This document shows positions 8,633 to 17,573 of a stretch of 64,000 nucleotides of DNA, piece by piece (the stretch's first letter is position 1; the number at the start of each line of letters is the position of its first letter). This DNA is from Pseudomonas saxonica (GTDB taxonomy: Bacteria > Pseudomonadota > Gammaproteobacteria > Pseudomonadales > Pseudomonadaceae). Location of the stretch: assembly GCF_007858365.1 (NCBI RefSeq), contig NZ_VFIO01000007.1:186001-250000 (forward strand). The letters run 5' to 3'. Under the pieces are notes generated by a model. That model saw only the letters and a list, made by a program, of their open reading frames with translations. It searched no databases and was not told where the DNA came from. Both the position numbers and the translations under genes were made by a program.

Positions 8633-9451
8633 ATGCAAATGAATCCGGATAAAGACACCCGGTTGTGCATATCGCTGTCGGGTCGACCGGGTAACTTCGG
8701 ACTGCGTTTTCATAATCATCTGTATGAGCAACTGGGCCTCAATTTTTACTACAAGGCCTTTACCACCAAGGACCTTACGGGGGCCGTGACCGGTATCAGG
8801 GCGTTGGGGATTCGCGGATGCGGCGTGTCCATGCCATTCAAGGAAGCCTGCATCGCGCTGGTGGATGAACTGGACGCCTCAGCGCAGGCGATTGCGTCGA
8901 TCAACACCATCGTCAATACCGACGGGCATCTCAAGGCCTACAACACTGATTACATCGCTATCGCGCAGTTGCTTGAGCACCATCAGGTACCCAAAGAAAC
9001 GACCTTTGCCCTGCTGGGCAGCGGCGGCATGGCCAAGGCCGTGGCGAGCGCCTTGCGCGATGGCGGTTATCGCAACGGTTTGGTGGTTGCACGCAATGAG
9101 CAGACCGGGACCGCGCTGGCGACGAGTTGTGGCTACCCGTGGCAGGCGCAATTGGGCGCACACAGGCCGCAAATGCTGATCAACGTTTCGCCGGTGGGTA
9201 TGACGGGCGGGGCTGAAGCGAATGATTTGGCTTTTGGGGAGGATGCGGTAGACCGCGCCGAGATTGTTTTCGACGTGGTGGCAATTCCTGTCGAAACACC
9301 GTTGATCAAGCGCGGGCGTGCACAGGCTAAGCAGGTAATCACCGGTCTGGAAGTGATCGCGATTCAGGCGCTAGAGCAGTTTGTGCTGTATACCGGCGTT
9401 CGCCCCACCCCTGAGCAGTTTCAGGCGGCTGTGGCCTTTGCTCGCAGCTGA
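8633..9451 (+). CDS. Shikimate 5-dehydrogenase-like oxidoreductase (HI0607/SdhL type)
   Basis: The 272-residue protein has the two-domain shikimate dehydrogenase plan: an N-terminal substrate domain with GCGVSMPFKE, carrying the lysine expected to be catalytic, and NTIVNTDG, then a Rossmann domain with LGSGGMAKA. It differs enough from canonical AroE that I place it in the SdhL/HI0607 branch, whose physiological substrate is unclear; a second aroE is expected elsewhere. ATG 8633 is chosen because AAGGAG ends six bases before it; ATG 8627 overlaps the ribosome site. Confidence 0.82.
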   Translation: MQMNPDKDTRLCISLSGRPGNFGLRFHNHLYEQLGLNFYYKAFTTKDLTGAVTGIRALGIRGCGVSMPFKEACIALVDELDASAQAIASINTIVNTDGHLKAYNTDYIAIAQLLEHHQVPKETTFALLGSGGMAKAVASALRDGGYRNGLVVARNEQTGTALATSCGYPWQAQLGAHRPQMLINVSPVGMTGGAEANDLAFGEDAVDRAEIVFDVVAIPVETPLIKRGRAQAKQVITGLEVIAIQALEQFVLYTGVRPTPEQFQAAVAFARS

Positions 9452-9459
9452 CAAGGTGG

Positions 9460-9479
9460 CGGGCGAGTCTCCTCGCCCG
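9460..9479. terminator. Hairpin between convergent genes
   Basis: Perfect 8-bp arms with a TCTC loop sit in the short gap between two convergent genes. There is no clear T run, so it is a weak terminator call. Confidence 0.5.
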
Positions 9480-9488
9480 TTCGCAGGT

Positions 9489-10160
9489 TTACTCCAGCTC
9501 TGCCAGGCGCGCTTCCAGTGCGGCAATGCGCGCCTCCAGCGCTTCAAAACGCTCCAGCGAAACACTTGAGCCGCTGCTGCGTTCTGCAGGTTGCTGACGG
9601 GCAGCCATCAGGGTGTCGATATCCGCCGGATCGCCCAGTGCATGCATGTAGCGATCTTCGCGCTGGCCGCTCTGGCGTGGCACCAGTAGTGCCAGATCGC
9701 GCGCGATCAAGCGTTCGAGCTGGTGCTGCACTTGTTCGGTGTCTTCAAAGTCGTGCATGCGCGAACTGCGCGTCAACAGCTCGTTGAGGGTTTGTGGGCC
9801 GCGCAGAAACAGCAGGCCCAGCAGGATCACTTGTGCGGGCACCAGCTCCAGCGCCTTGTCGACTCGATGTTCCCAGCGGTCTGCCCGGCTACCCATCACC
9901 AGTCGGGTAAAACCCCGACCTTCCAGTGCGCGCAAGCTGTGTCCGACTTGCCCCTGGGTCAGGCTCATCACCGGCTCGCGGCTGGTTTTCTGGTTGCACG
10001 CCAGTACCAGCGCGTTGAGCGTCAGTGGGTAGGTTTCAGGATTGGTGGCTTGTTTCTCGATCAGAGCGCCGAGAATGCGAATTTCGATGGCGTCGAGCCG
10101 GGGTTCGCTGAGGTCGTCGAGGAGGGTGCTGTCTGAGGACTGACTTGAAGGGGCTTCCAT
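9489..10160 (-). CDS. yceH: YceH-family (DUF480) protein
   Basis: The 223-residue protein matches the YceH pattern: RILGALIEKQATNPETYPLTLNAL near the start (written here in part), NQKTSREPVM, two winged-helix-like repeats, and a C-terminal coiled coil (ALEARIAALEARLAELE) typical of this family. Function is not established. ATG 10160 has GGAGAAGAA upstream; the open frame to 10355 runs into the REP repeat and is rejected. Confidence 0.9.
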   Translation of the reverse strand: MEAPSSQSSDSTLLDDLSEPRLDAIEIRILGALIEKQATNPETYPLTLNALVLACNQKTSREPVMSLTQGQVGHSLRALEGRGFTRLVMGSRADRWEHRVDKALELVPAQVILLGLLFLRGPQTLNELLTRSSRMHDFEDTEQVQHQLERLIARDLALLVPRQSGQREDRYMHALGDPADIDTLMAARQQPAERSSGSSVSLERFEALEARIAALEARLAELE

Positions 10161-10250
10161 TTTTTCTTCTCCATTTATAGCCAGCGGCCATTGTGGAGTT
10201 TTTTGTGCGCCAGAGCGACTGTCATGCACTTGAATAACATCACTCGTCGC

Positions 10251-10433
10251 CTCGTAGCAGCTGACGAGCTCTGCGAGGCTGCGTTCGACGATGCAATCGT
10301 CGCAAGATCTGCGGGTGCGGAGTAACGAATAGCAAAAAAGCTGGCCGTTTTGCATCTGACGTACCGGGCTTACTGGTTTTACGACGGCTTTGCCGCCGAA
10401 CGCAGCCTCGCAGAGCTCGTCAGCTGCTACGAG
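10251..10433. repeat. REP-type long inverted repeat
   Basis: Perfect 37-bp arms at 10251-10287 and 10397-10433 are separated by 109 bases. It shares its arm sequence with the repeat at 16713-16894. It lies between nicT and yceH and could form a very stable hairpin. Confidence 0.88.
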
Positions 10434-10449
10434 GTTTTTGCGTGTTGGG

Positions 10450-11766
10450 TTAACGGTTAACCAGCTTCGCCGGGAGTGCGATTACCAGCAGGCTGCTCAG
10501 CAGCAGGCAGAGCGCGAAGAACCACAACGCGCCGTTGCCGCTGCCGGTGACGTCGATGGCAATACCCATCAATGAGTTGCTCACCAGCCCGGCAATATTG
10601 GCCAGCGAGCAGGCCAGGGCAAAGCCGGTGGCTGCGGCGCGGCCTTTGAGGAAGGTCGCCGGCAAACTGAAAAACACCGGTACGGCGCCGATAATGGCCG
10701 CCGAGGCAATGCCGAACAGCAACACCGTGGCAAACACGTTATGGCTGAAAAAGGTGGTGCCAGCCATCGCGGCCGCGCCAATCAGGAACGGCACGATGAT
10801 ATGCCAACGGCGTTCGCGGCGCCGGTCAGAACTGGCGCCGATCATCAGCATGCCAATCACGGCGGCAGCGCTGGGCAGGGCAGTCAGTACGCCAATATGG
10901 AAGTTGTCCGCCACACCCGCATTGCGGATGAAGGTGGGCATCCAGAAGGCCATCGCGTAGGCGCTGAGCAGAATGGAAAAATCGATACCGCCGAGCATCC
11001 AGACTTTCAGGTTGAAGAAGCCGTCGCGAAAGCTGTGTTTGCTGTGTTTACCTTCGGCGTCGTCCAGGCGCAGCTCTGTTTCGAGCAGGGTCTTTTCTTC
11101 GGGGCTCAACCATTTGACCGAGTGATGACTGTTGGGCAATGCCCAGAACGTCAAGATACCTAGCAGTACGGTGGGCACCGCTTCGAGGATAAACAACCAT
11201 TGCCAGCCGCGAAGGCCCGCCGTGTTGTCGAACGCCCCCATGATCCAGCCCGACAGCGGCCCGCCGATGACGCTGGACAAGGGCATGCCGATCATGAACA
11301 GGGCAATGATGCGCCCGCGCCGATGGGTCGGAAACCAGGTGGTCAGGTAATACAGCACGCCCGGCAGAAAGCCCGCTTCTGCCGCGCCCAACAGGAAGCG
11401 CACGATATAGAACTGGGTCGGTGTGGTGACGAGCATGGTGCAGGCTGACAGCAGGCCCCAGCTGATCATGATCCGGGCGATCCAGACTTTGGCCCCGACT
11501 TTTTCCAGGGCCAGGTTGCTCGGTACTTCGAACAGGATATAGCCCACAAAGAACAGGCCCGCACCCAGGCCGAACGCTGTTTCACTGAACTGCAAGTCGC
11601 CGAGCATTTGCAGCTTGGCAAAGCCAATGTTGATCCGGTCCAGATAAGAGGCCAGATAACAAAAGCAAAGAAAGGGAATGAGCTTCCAGGTGATCTTGCG
11701 ATAGAGCACCTGTAGCGGGTCTGCAACAGGGGTCGCAAGGGTAGTACCAGCATTTGCAGAGGGCAT
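10450..11766 (-). CDS. nicT: Nicotinate MFS transporter NicT
   Basis: This is a proton-linked permease of the anion:cation symporter (ACS) group, expected to import nicotinate and/or 6-hydroxynicotinate. The 438-residue protein has 12 predicted membrane helices, the family signature YLDRINIGFAKLQM after helix 1, and GWQWLFILEA between helices 5 and 6. It is the distal gene of the leftward nicCDEFT series, separated from nicF by 189 bases containing a GGCGGAC hairpin (11931-11950). In P. putida the porin gene nicP adjoins nicT; here a REP repeat and yceH follow instead. Confidence 0.88.
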   Translation of the reverse strand: MPSANAGTTLATPVADPLQVLYRKITWKLIPFLCFCYLASYLDRINIGFAKLQMLGDLQFSETAFGLGAGLFFVGYILFEVPSNLALEKVGAKVWIARIMISWGLLSACTMLVTTPTQFYIVRFLLGAAEAGFLPGVLYYLTTWFPTHRRGRIIALFMIGMPLSSVIGGPLSGWIMGAFDNTAGLRGWQWLFILEAVPTVLLGILTFWALPNSHHSVKWLSPEEKTLLETELRLDDAEGKHSKHSFRDGFFNLKVWMLGGIDFSILLSAYAMAFWMPTFIRNAGVADNFHIGVLTALPSAAAVIGMLMIGASSDRRRERRWHIIVPFLIGAAAMAGTTFFSHNVFATVLLFGIASAAIIGAVPVFFSLPATFLKGRAAATGFALACSLANIAGLVSNSLMGIAIDVTGSGNGALWFFALCLLLSSLLVIALPAKLVNR

Positions 11767-11955
11767 GTGTGTCTCCTGGCGGTGACGTATTGTTATGGTA
11801 TGTAGCCGCGATCAGTGCTTTGGCAGGCTCGTACTGCGGCTTCCAAAGGCAGAGTCAGAAGACTGGGCAGGCCTAGAATCAGGCCCTTGCTCAGTAGTGG
11901 CGACCAGTGCTCTGTGGCCCGGTTCTGTGGCGGACTACCCTGTCCGCCGGTCAAT

Positions 11956-12594
11956 CTATTGGCTGACTTTGAATTGCTTGATGGCCTCCTGCTTGCTGAC
12001 AACGTCGCCGTATTTGCTGTCGATATCGAACAGATTGGCTTCATGAGGTGCGCTGTGACGGTCACCGACGCATTCGCGCACAACGATGGTTCGAAATCCG
12101 TGCTGCACCGCATCCACCGCCGTGGCCCTGATGCAGCCGCTGGTCGAGCAACCGGCCAGCACCACGGTGTCGACGCCTTGAGCGTGCAACAGGGATGCCA
12201 GACTGGTGCCGAAAAACGAACTGGCGTACTGCTTGCTGATCACTATTTCGTCCGGGGTGGGCTGCACGGCCTCGCAAAAGGCGGCCAGTGGATTGCCCTC
12301 AACCATGTCTTTCATGACCGGGGCTTTTTTAACCCAGATGCCACCGTCGATAAAATGCCCCGGGTGATAACGAATGTTGGTGTGCACCACCAGTATCTGC
12401 TGATCGCGGGCGCAAGCCAGCAGTTCGACGCTTTCGGCTACGGCACTGACCACACCGGGAGCGAACAGGGGTGCGCCCTCAAGGGTGTAGCCCTGCATAA
12501 AGTCGATCATCAGCAGCGCCGATTTTTTACCGAAACCGATGCGTTGGCCCCATACGCCCTGATAGTTGGCGTCGGCACTAAGCTCTTCAGACAT
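11956..12594 (-). CDS. nicF: Maleamate amidohydrolase NicF
   Basis: NicF hydrolyses maleamate to maleate and ammonia. The 212-residue protein belongs to the isochorismatase-like cysteine hydrolases: catalytic Asp31 (LLMIDFMQG), Lys121 (VISKQYASSF) and Cys154 (STSGCIRATA) are all in place with the expected cis-peptide loop before the Cys. It lies nine bases downstream of nicE in the leftward operon. Confidence 0.92.
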   Translation of the reverse strand: MSEELSADANYQGVWGQRIGFGKKSALLMIDFMQGYTLEGAPLFAPGVVSAVAESVELLACARDQQILVVHTNIRYHPGHFIDGGIWVKKAPVMKDMVEGNPLAAFCEAVQPTPDEIVISKQYASSFFGTSLASLLHAQGVDTVVLAGCSTSGCIRATAVDAVQHGFRTIVVRECVGDRHSAPHEANLFDIDSKYGDVVSKQEAIKQFKVSQ

Positions 12595-12603
12595 GTTCAG
12601 CTC

Positions 12604-13359
12604 CTATTGATACGCGCCTGAAAGTAATGCCCCGGCACCCGGAACAATCGGCTCCAGATTGAGGGCCTTAAGCATGGCGTAAGTGGTGGCGATGGCAGCG
12701 GTCAGTACGGGCTTGCCGGTTTGCGCTTCAACTTGCGGCACCACGGGCAGCGACTGCATTTGCACGCAGGCCGACAGCACAATGACGTCCACGCCTTCAA
12801 GGTTCATGCCGCTGACAATGCCGGGCAGGTTGGCCGGGTCATGCCGGGCCACTTGCAGGTTGTCGGGGATTTCCAGCGCACGCCAGTCCACCACTTCGAA
12901 GCCTTCCTCGCGGATGTAGTCCACCACCAGTTCGGTCAGCGGTTTCATATAGGGGGCGACAATAGCGATTTTTTTCGCGCCCATCACCTTCAGTGCGTCG
13001 ATGAGGGCGCCCGCGCTGGTGATCACGGGGGCGTTGCCGTCATTTTCAGCCGTGGCCCGGGTCAGGCGCTTCTCGGATTGACGGTGATAACCCAGGCCCA
13101 TCGCCATGATTGCCACCAGGCAGGCGTAGCCCAGTACGTCCACTCGGGCGTCGGACAGTTCGATGGCGCAACGGTCGGACTCACCGTCCATGGCGGCCAG
13201 CTCTTCTTTGCGGACCTGCTTCATGCGCATGCGGCTGGAGTGAAAGGTAAAGCGCTCGGGGCGGATCAACTGGCGCGCGGTCAACATCGCCGGAATCTCG
13301 GTTTCCATGGTGGTGTTGGAGCTCGGCACAATCTGGCCGATACGGTAAGGCTTGATCAC
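12604..13359 (-). CDS. nicE: Maleate cis-trans isomerase NicE
   Basis: NicE converts maleate to fumarate, which feeds the TCA cycle. The 251-residue protein is an Asp/Glu-racemase-superfamily member with the two catalytic cysteines, Cys80 (GYACLVAIM) and Cys198 (LSACVQMQSLP), and the N-terminal VPSSNTTMETE motif. Its start overlaps the nicD stop by four bases, so translation is coupled. Confidence 0.92.
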   Translation of the reverse strand: MIKPYRIGQIVPSSNTTMETEIPAMLTARQLIRPERFTFHSSRMRMKQVRKEELAAMDGESDRCAIELSDARVDVLGYACLVAIMAMGLGYHRQSEKRLTRATAENDGNAPVITSAGALIDALKVMGAKKIAIVAPYMKPLTELVVDYIREEGFEVVDWRALEIPDNLQVARHDPANLPGIVSGMNLEGVDVIVLSACVQMQSLPVVPQVEAQTGKPVLTAAIATTYAMLKALNLEPIVPGAGALLSGAYQ

Positions 13360-14183
13360 GGGTGACTCCTTTGAGGGTGGGCGAGGAAGGCGATGCAGGC
13401 AGTCAGGAACCCTTCAAGGTCATCCCACGGGATCATGTGCCCGGCGTTTTCGACGCGTGCGATCTGGATTCGCGGTTGCAGGTCAAGTATTTCGGCTTCG
13501 TCTTCGGGTTGAATCACGCCGCCACGCCCGGCCACCATCAACAGCGTCGGGACGGTGAGTGCGGGCAAGTCTTGATGAAAGTCCACGTCATGGAAGTCAT
13601 TGAAGGCGCGAACAATGGCAGGCTCATAGCAGGTGTGCAGCCATTCGGCGCGCAGTTGCAATTGCTCCAGCGTCCAGGTTGGGCAGAAGGCGCGCATGGC
13701 CTGTGCGTCCATGCCTTGTTGAGCCAGACGAATCGAGTCCACGTACCACGGCAGTTTGCTGGGGTACTCGCGACGACCCGGCCCGGACACCGGCGGGTCG
13801 ATCAGCACCAGGCTTTTCACGCCTGCGGGGTGCTGCGCTGCACTGCGCACCGCAAAGCGCGCGCCCATCGAGTGGCCGGCCAGGTGGTAGTGGTCAAAGC
13901 CCATGGCGTGAGCAAACGCGTTGATGTCGTCGGCGCACACGTCACTGCTGTAATCGAGTTCAGGTCCGCTTGAAGACAGCCCACGCCCGCGCACATCCAG
14001 CACGTAGGTGTCGAATTGAGCGCCCAGGCGTTCAGCGACAAACCCCCAGGTAATCGCCGGGCTGGTGATGCCGGGTATCAGCAGCAGAACCGGTTTAGCG
14101 CCATTCTGCTGGCCGCCGTAGCGCAAGTAGTGTTGGCGAATGCCGTTGGCCTGAACGTTGCCGCCCTCTATAAACGTGCTCAT
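13356..14183 (-). CDS. nicD: N-formylmaleamate deformylase NicD
   Basis: NicD removes the formyl group from N-formylmaleamate, giving maleamate and formate. The 275-residue alpha/beta hydrolase shows the nucleophile elbow GHSMG (Ser105), an acid in the following strand (LIDPP), and the late His in ENAGHMIPWDD. ATGA overlaps link it to both nicC and nicE. Confidence 0.92.
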   Translation of the reverse strand: MSTFIEGGNVQANGIRQHYLRYGGQQNGAKPVLLLIPGITSPAITWGFVAERLGAQFDTYVLDVRGRGLSSSGPELDYSSDVCADDINAFAHAMGFDHYHLAGHSMGARFAVRSAAQHPAGVKSLVLIDPPVSGPGRREYPSKLPWYVDSIRLAQQGMDAQAMRAFCPTWTLEQLQLRAEWLHTCYEPAIVRAFNDFHDVDFHQDLPALTVPTLLMVAGRGGVIQPEDEAEILDLQPRIQIARVENAGHMIPWDDLEGFLTACIAFLAHPQRSHP

Positions 14184-15328
14184 GCGACCACTTCCGATTC
14201 AAGCGCGTGGCTGTAGATGTCGTAGCCATAGACCCAGGCCGGATCTTCCTGGGTGCGCAGCCAGGTGTTGGCGTTGGAGACGGCTTGTACGCGCGAGGCG
14301 CGGTCTTTGCGGTTGGCTTCGTACAGGTTGAAGGCGGTGCGGTAGTCGCTCAGCCCGGTTTCCTCCAGGCAGCGGGTGAGCATGGCGGCATCTTCAATGG
14401 CCATGCCGGCGCCTTGGGCCATGTGTGGCTTCATCGGGTGGCAAGCATCCCCCAGCAGTACCAGTCGGCCACGGCTCCACAGCGGCAACGGGTTGCGATT
14501 GAGCAACGGCCACTTAGTGACACTTTCGCTGGAGTGGATCAGAGCCTGAACGGTCGGGTTGTAACCCTGGAAGGCGTCAAACATTTCTTCGCGACTGCTG
14601 TCGACGAAATTGCCCTGAAAATCCCAGGCGGCGTGAGGAACGCCGGTAACGTAGTAGTACTCATCGCGCTTGGCGGTGGTGTGGTAAACCATCATGTGGC
14701 GGTCTTCGCTCCACCATTTAACGCAGTTCTCGAAGTTCAGGTTGTAGCGGGTCAGGTCTTCGCTGCGAATCAGGGCGCGGTGGGCGACCCAGCCGCTGTA
14801 CAGCGGTTTTTCTGCGCCGAGCAACTCTTCACGAATTTTCGAATTGATGCCGTCCGCACCGATGACAATATCGGCTTGGGTGCGGGTGCCGTCGCTGAAG
14901 AACAGGTTGACGTGGGTGTCGGTTTCTTCGAGGCGGGTCAGGCATTTTTTGAAGTGAGTGGTGCCGGGGGCGATGGTCGACATTTGCAGTGCGTGCAGGT
15001 CACCCCGGTGCACGGTGATGTAGGCCGCGCCGTATTCCTTGCGGGCAAACTCACCCAGCGGGATGCGCGACAGGTAGTCGCCGCTGGCGCCGTCCCGGCT
15101 GAACCAGAAGTCAGGGTGCGAGCCCATCTCGCTGAGCTGTTGCTCAATGCCCATACGGCGAAAAATCTTCATGATGTTGGGGCCCATGTGAATCCCCGCA
15201 CCGATGCGGGAAAACGCCGGGGCCTGCTCATAAACATCGACCTGGAATCCGGCTTTCTGCAGCAGCGTGGCGGCGGCAGCACCGCCCAGGCCGGCGCCGA
15301 CGATGGCGATTTTCTGTTGTGTGGGCAT
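14180..15328 (-). CDS. nicC: 6-hydroxynicotinate 3-monooxygenase NicC
   Basis: This FAD/NADH monooxygenase decarboxylates and hydroxylates 6-hydroxynicotinate to 2,5-dihydroxypyridine. The 382-residue protein has the GAGLGG dinucleotide motif (residues 11-16), the DG motif GADG (157-160) and LLGDACHPM near residue 290. His47 and Tyr215, the residues shown to be needed in P. putida NicC, are at exactly these positions. It is the first gene of the leftward operon, starting at the regulatory region shared with nicX. Confidence 0.95.
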   Translation of the reverse strand: MPTQQKIAIVGAGLGGAAAATLLQKAGFQVDVYEQAPAFSRIGAGIHMGPNIMKIFRRMGIEQQLSEMGSHPDFWFSRDGASGDYLSRIPLGEFARKEYGAAYITVHRGDLHALQMSTIAPGTTHFKKCLTRLEETDTHVNLFFSDGTRTQADIVIGADGINSKIREELLGAEKPLYSGWVAHRALIRSEDLTRYNLNFENCVKWWSEDRHMMVYHTTAKRDEYYYVTGVPHAAWDFQGNFVDSSREEMFDAFQGYNPTVQALIHSSESVTKWPLLNRNPLPLWSRGRLVLLGDACHPMKPHMAQGAGMAIEDAAMLTRCLEETGLSDYRTAFNLYEANRKDRASRVQAVSNANTWLRTQEDPAWVYGYDIYSHALESEVVA

Positions 15329-15392
15329 GCAAGGCTTCCTTTTATTCTGAAAATGACTGGCGCTAGGCGTGCGGCTTCGTCCAGATATTTAC

Positions 15393-15566
15393 AGTGTATA
15401 CGCTATATATTTTTATTCTGCATAGACCCTTCGATAAAAAAATGTTGACTGAGTCGCCAGCTTTTCAATGGGTGAAAGCCTTTAAATGCAGGAAATTACT
15501 GGAGTCTTTGGGTTTGAATCCAGAGGGAAAAATAATTTACGTGAAGTCATAAATAGCGTGTACGCT
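15393..15566. promoter_or_regulatory. nicC/nicX control region with two matching palindromes
   Basis: The 332-base divergent gap contains two copies of the near-palindrome AGYGTRTACGCT, at 15393-15404 (by nicC) and 15555-15566 (by nicX). One copy per divergent promoter is what a shared repressor needs, and the MarR-type NicR encoded next door is the obvious candidate. The rest of the gap shows no ORF. Confidence 0.7.
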
Positions 15567-15660
15567 CTAGTTTCGAGGGGCTAACGTCTCGCTTGAATTC
15601 TGCGGAGCGAGCGAGTGAGGGTGTTGCCCTATGCAGCCAGTCAATTGAGAGGATGAGTGA

Positions 15661-16719
15661 ATGCCGGTAAGCGACTGCGAGTTGACTCAAATGTTTGAGC
15701 ACGTGTTGTCACTGTCAAAAGTGGATGCGACCCAAAGCGTTGCGGTGCTCAAGAGTCATTATTCCAACCCGCGCACCGTGCGGGCGGCGATGGAGGCCGC
15801 TCAACGGCTGGGGGCCAAGGTGTATGCCGTGGAGCTGCCTTCGTTCAACCATCCAATGGCCATGGGCAATGACATGACGGCCTACTGTGGCGATACGGCC
15901 CTGACAGGCAACATAGCCGCCCAGCGGGCGCTGGAAGCGGCAGACCTGATCGTGGACACCATGATGCTGCTGCATTCGCCGGAGCAGGAGCAGATTCTCA
16001 AGACGGGCACACGCATCTTGCTGGCAGTTGAGCCGCCGGAAGTGCTGGCGCGCATGTTGCCCACCCTGGCGGACAAGGCCCGTGTGCTGGCGGCTGAAAA
16101 GCTGCTCAAACAAGCGCGCTCCATCCACGTGCGCTCCAGGGCGGGCAGTGACTTCAAGGCGTTGCTGGGTCAGTACCCGGCGGTGACTGAGTATGGCTTT
16201 GCCGATGAGCCGGGCCGTTGGGATCACTGGCCCAGCGGATTTCTGTTTTCCTGGCCCAACGAAGAGACCGCCCAGGGCGTGCTGGTGATCGACGTGGGCG
16301 ACATTGTGCTGCCGTTCAAAAACTACTCGCGCGAGCAAATAACGCTGGAGATCGACAAGGGGTTCATTACGTCTATCCACGGAGGCTTCGAAGCCGAATA
16401 CCTGCGTGATTACTTGAAGTATTTCAATGACCCTGAAGTGTATGGCATCTCCCACATTGGTTGGGGCTTGCAGCCGCGTGCGCAATGGACCGCCATGGGG
16501 TTGCACGACAAAAATGATGGCATGTGCATGGACGCACGGGCATTTGAAGGTAATTTTCTGTTTTCAACCGGGCCCAATACCGAAGTGGGTGGCACCCGCA
16601 AAACCCCGTGTCACCTCGACATTCCGCTGCGTCATTGCGACGTGTATCTGGATGACGTGGCTGTGGTCACGGGCGGGGTGGTTAACGAGATGCCAATGCC
16701 GCGACCGCAAATCTCGTAG
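15661..16719 (+). CDS. nicX: 2,5-dihydroxypyridine 5,6-dioxygenase NicX
   Basis: This Fe(II) extradiol-type ring-opening enzyme turns 2,5-dihydroxypyridine into N-formylmaleamate. The 352-residue protein is of the M29-peptidase-like fold, and the iron ligands reported for P. putida NicX, His265, His318 and Asp320, are at exactly these positions here (ISHIGWG and PCHLDIP). It is transcribed alone, divergent from nicC. Its last codon and stop lie inside the left arm of a REP repeat. Confidence 0.95.
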   Translation: MPVSDCELTQMFEHVLSLSKVDATQSVAVLKSHYSNPRTVRAAMEAAQRLGAKVYAVELPSFNHPMAMGNDMTAYCGDTALTGNIAAQRALEAADLIVDTMMLLHSPEQEQILKTGTRILLAVEPPEVLARMLPTLADKARVLAAEKLLKQARSIHVRSRAGSDFKALLGQYPAVTEYGFADEPGRWDHWPSGFLFSWPNEETAQGVLVIDVGDIVLPFKNYSREQITLEIDKGFITSIHGGFEAEYLRDYLKYFNDPEVYGISHIGWGLQPRAQWTAMGLHDKNDGMCMDARAFEGNFLFSTGPNTEVGGTRKTPCHLDIPLRHCDVYLDDVAVVTGGVVNEMPMPRPQIS

Positions 16720-16894
16720 CAGCTGACGAGCTTTGCGAGGCTGCGTTCGACGATGCAATCGTCGCAAGATCTATGCGCGCGATGTATCTGAATTCCCAAG
16801 CCCGGGCTTTGTATCTGCCTGGCGTTTGGGCTTGAGCGGTTTCACGACGGCTGCGCCGCCGAACGCAGCCTCGCAGAGCTCGTCAGCTGCTACG
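16713..16894. repeat. REP-type long inverted repeat between nicX and nicR
   Basis: The arms at 16713-16749 and 16860-16894 match over 35 bases with one mismatch and are nearly the same as the arms at 10251-10433. The left arm overlaps the nicX stop codon. It probably separates nicX transcription from nicR. Confidence 0.87.
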
Positions 16895-16966
16895 CACTAT
16901 GTGCAGGAGCCTGCGCAGGTTAAGGTCACACCCCATTTCCCAACAGACATGCAACCTGAGAGCCTC

Positions 16967-17395
16967 ATGAATTACGATTTTTCCGAGCAGGTGGGCCATT
17001 TATTGCGCAAAGCCTACCAGCGCCATATGGCCATTTTTCAGCAGAACATTGGCAACTCACAATTGACCGCCGTGCAGTTCATTACCCTGTGTGCAGTCCA
17101 CAATCACGGCCCCAGCTCATTAAGTGAGTTGATCAAAGCCACTGCGGTCGACCAGGCCACGATTCGCGGCATTGTCGAGCGTTTGCAGGCGCGCAATCTG
17201 ATCAGTCTGGCGCCTGCCGAACACGACAAACGCAAAGTAATCGTCAGCCTCACTCAGGACGGCGAGCAATTGGTGCGCGAAACCCAGCCCCACGCACTGC
17301 AAGTGAGCGAACTGACCATGGCCAACCTCAACCCCGCTGAGCGGGTCGCCATGCTGTATCTACTGCGAAAAATGGTCGATGACGGCAGCGAATAA
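16967..17395 (+). CDS. nicR: MarR-family regulator NicR
   Basis: NicR represses the nicC and nicX promoters in P. putida and is released by 6-hydroxynicotinate. The 142-residue protein has a MarR winged helix: SSLSELIKATAVDQATIRGI as helix-turn-helix and the wing APAEHDKRKVIVSLT, with dimerisation helices at both ends. ATG 16967 has GAG spaced about eight bases upstream; ATG 16949 would add six residues. The frame open upstream to 16733 runs through the REP repeat. Confidence 0.9.
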   Translation: MNYDFSEQVGHLLRKAYQRHMAIFQQNIGNSQLTAVQFITLCAVHNHGPSSLSELIKATAVDQATIRGIVERLQARNLISLAPAEHDKRKVIVSLTQDGEQLVRETQPHALQVSELTMANLNPAERVAMLYLLRKMVDDGSE

Positions 17396-17429
17396 GCTGA
17401 TTGACGTGCTTGGCATCGTTCTTGCTCCC

Positions 17430-17459
17430 GGTTTGATTAAGTAGTTACTTCATCAAACC
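17430..17459. promoter_or_regulatory. Probable NicS operator before nicAB
   Basis: A 30-bp near-perfect palindrome (13 of 15 arm positions match, arms GGTTTGAT...) lies about 115 bases before nicA. A looser copy of its core (AAGTA...ACTTAA) lies at about 17507-17524. The length and symmetry fit a TetR-type dimer site, and NicS is the TetR-type regulator of nicAB. Confidence 0.7.
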
Positions 17460-17573
17460 GATAAACCTCTTGTCTCTGCGTGTGCAGCGCTTTGTTCCGC
17501 CCGTTTCATGAAGTAAACACTTAATAAGATCCGCACAACACAGCGCGGACATTGCTACCTGGGGAAGCCTTGA

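Noticed and set aside
14207..15448. Plus-strand ORF of 413 codons opposite nicC
   Set aside because: It lies antisense to a gene with confirmed catalytic residues and shows no domain.
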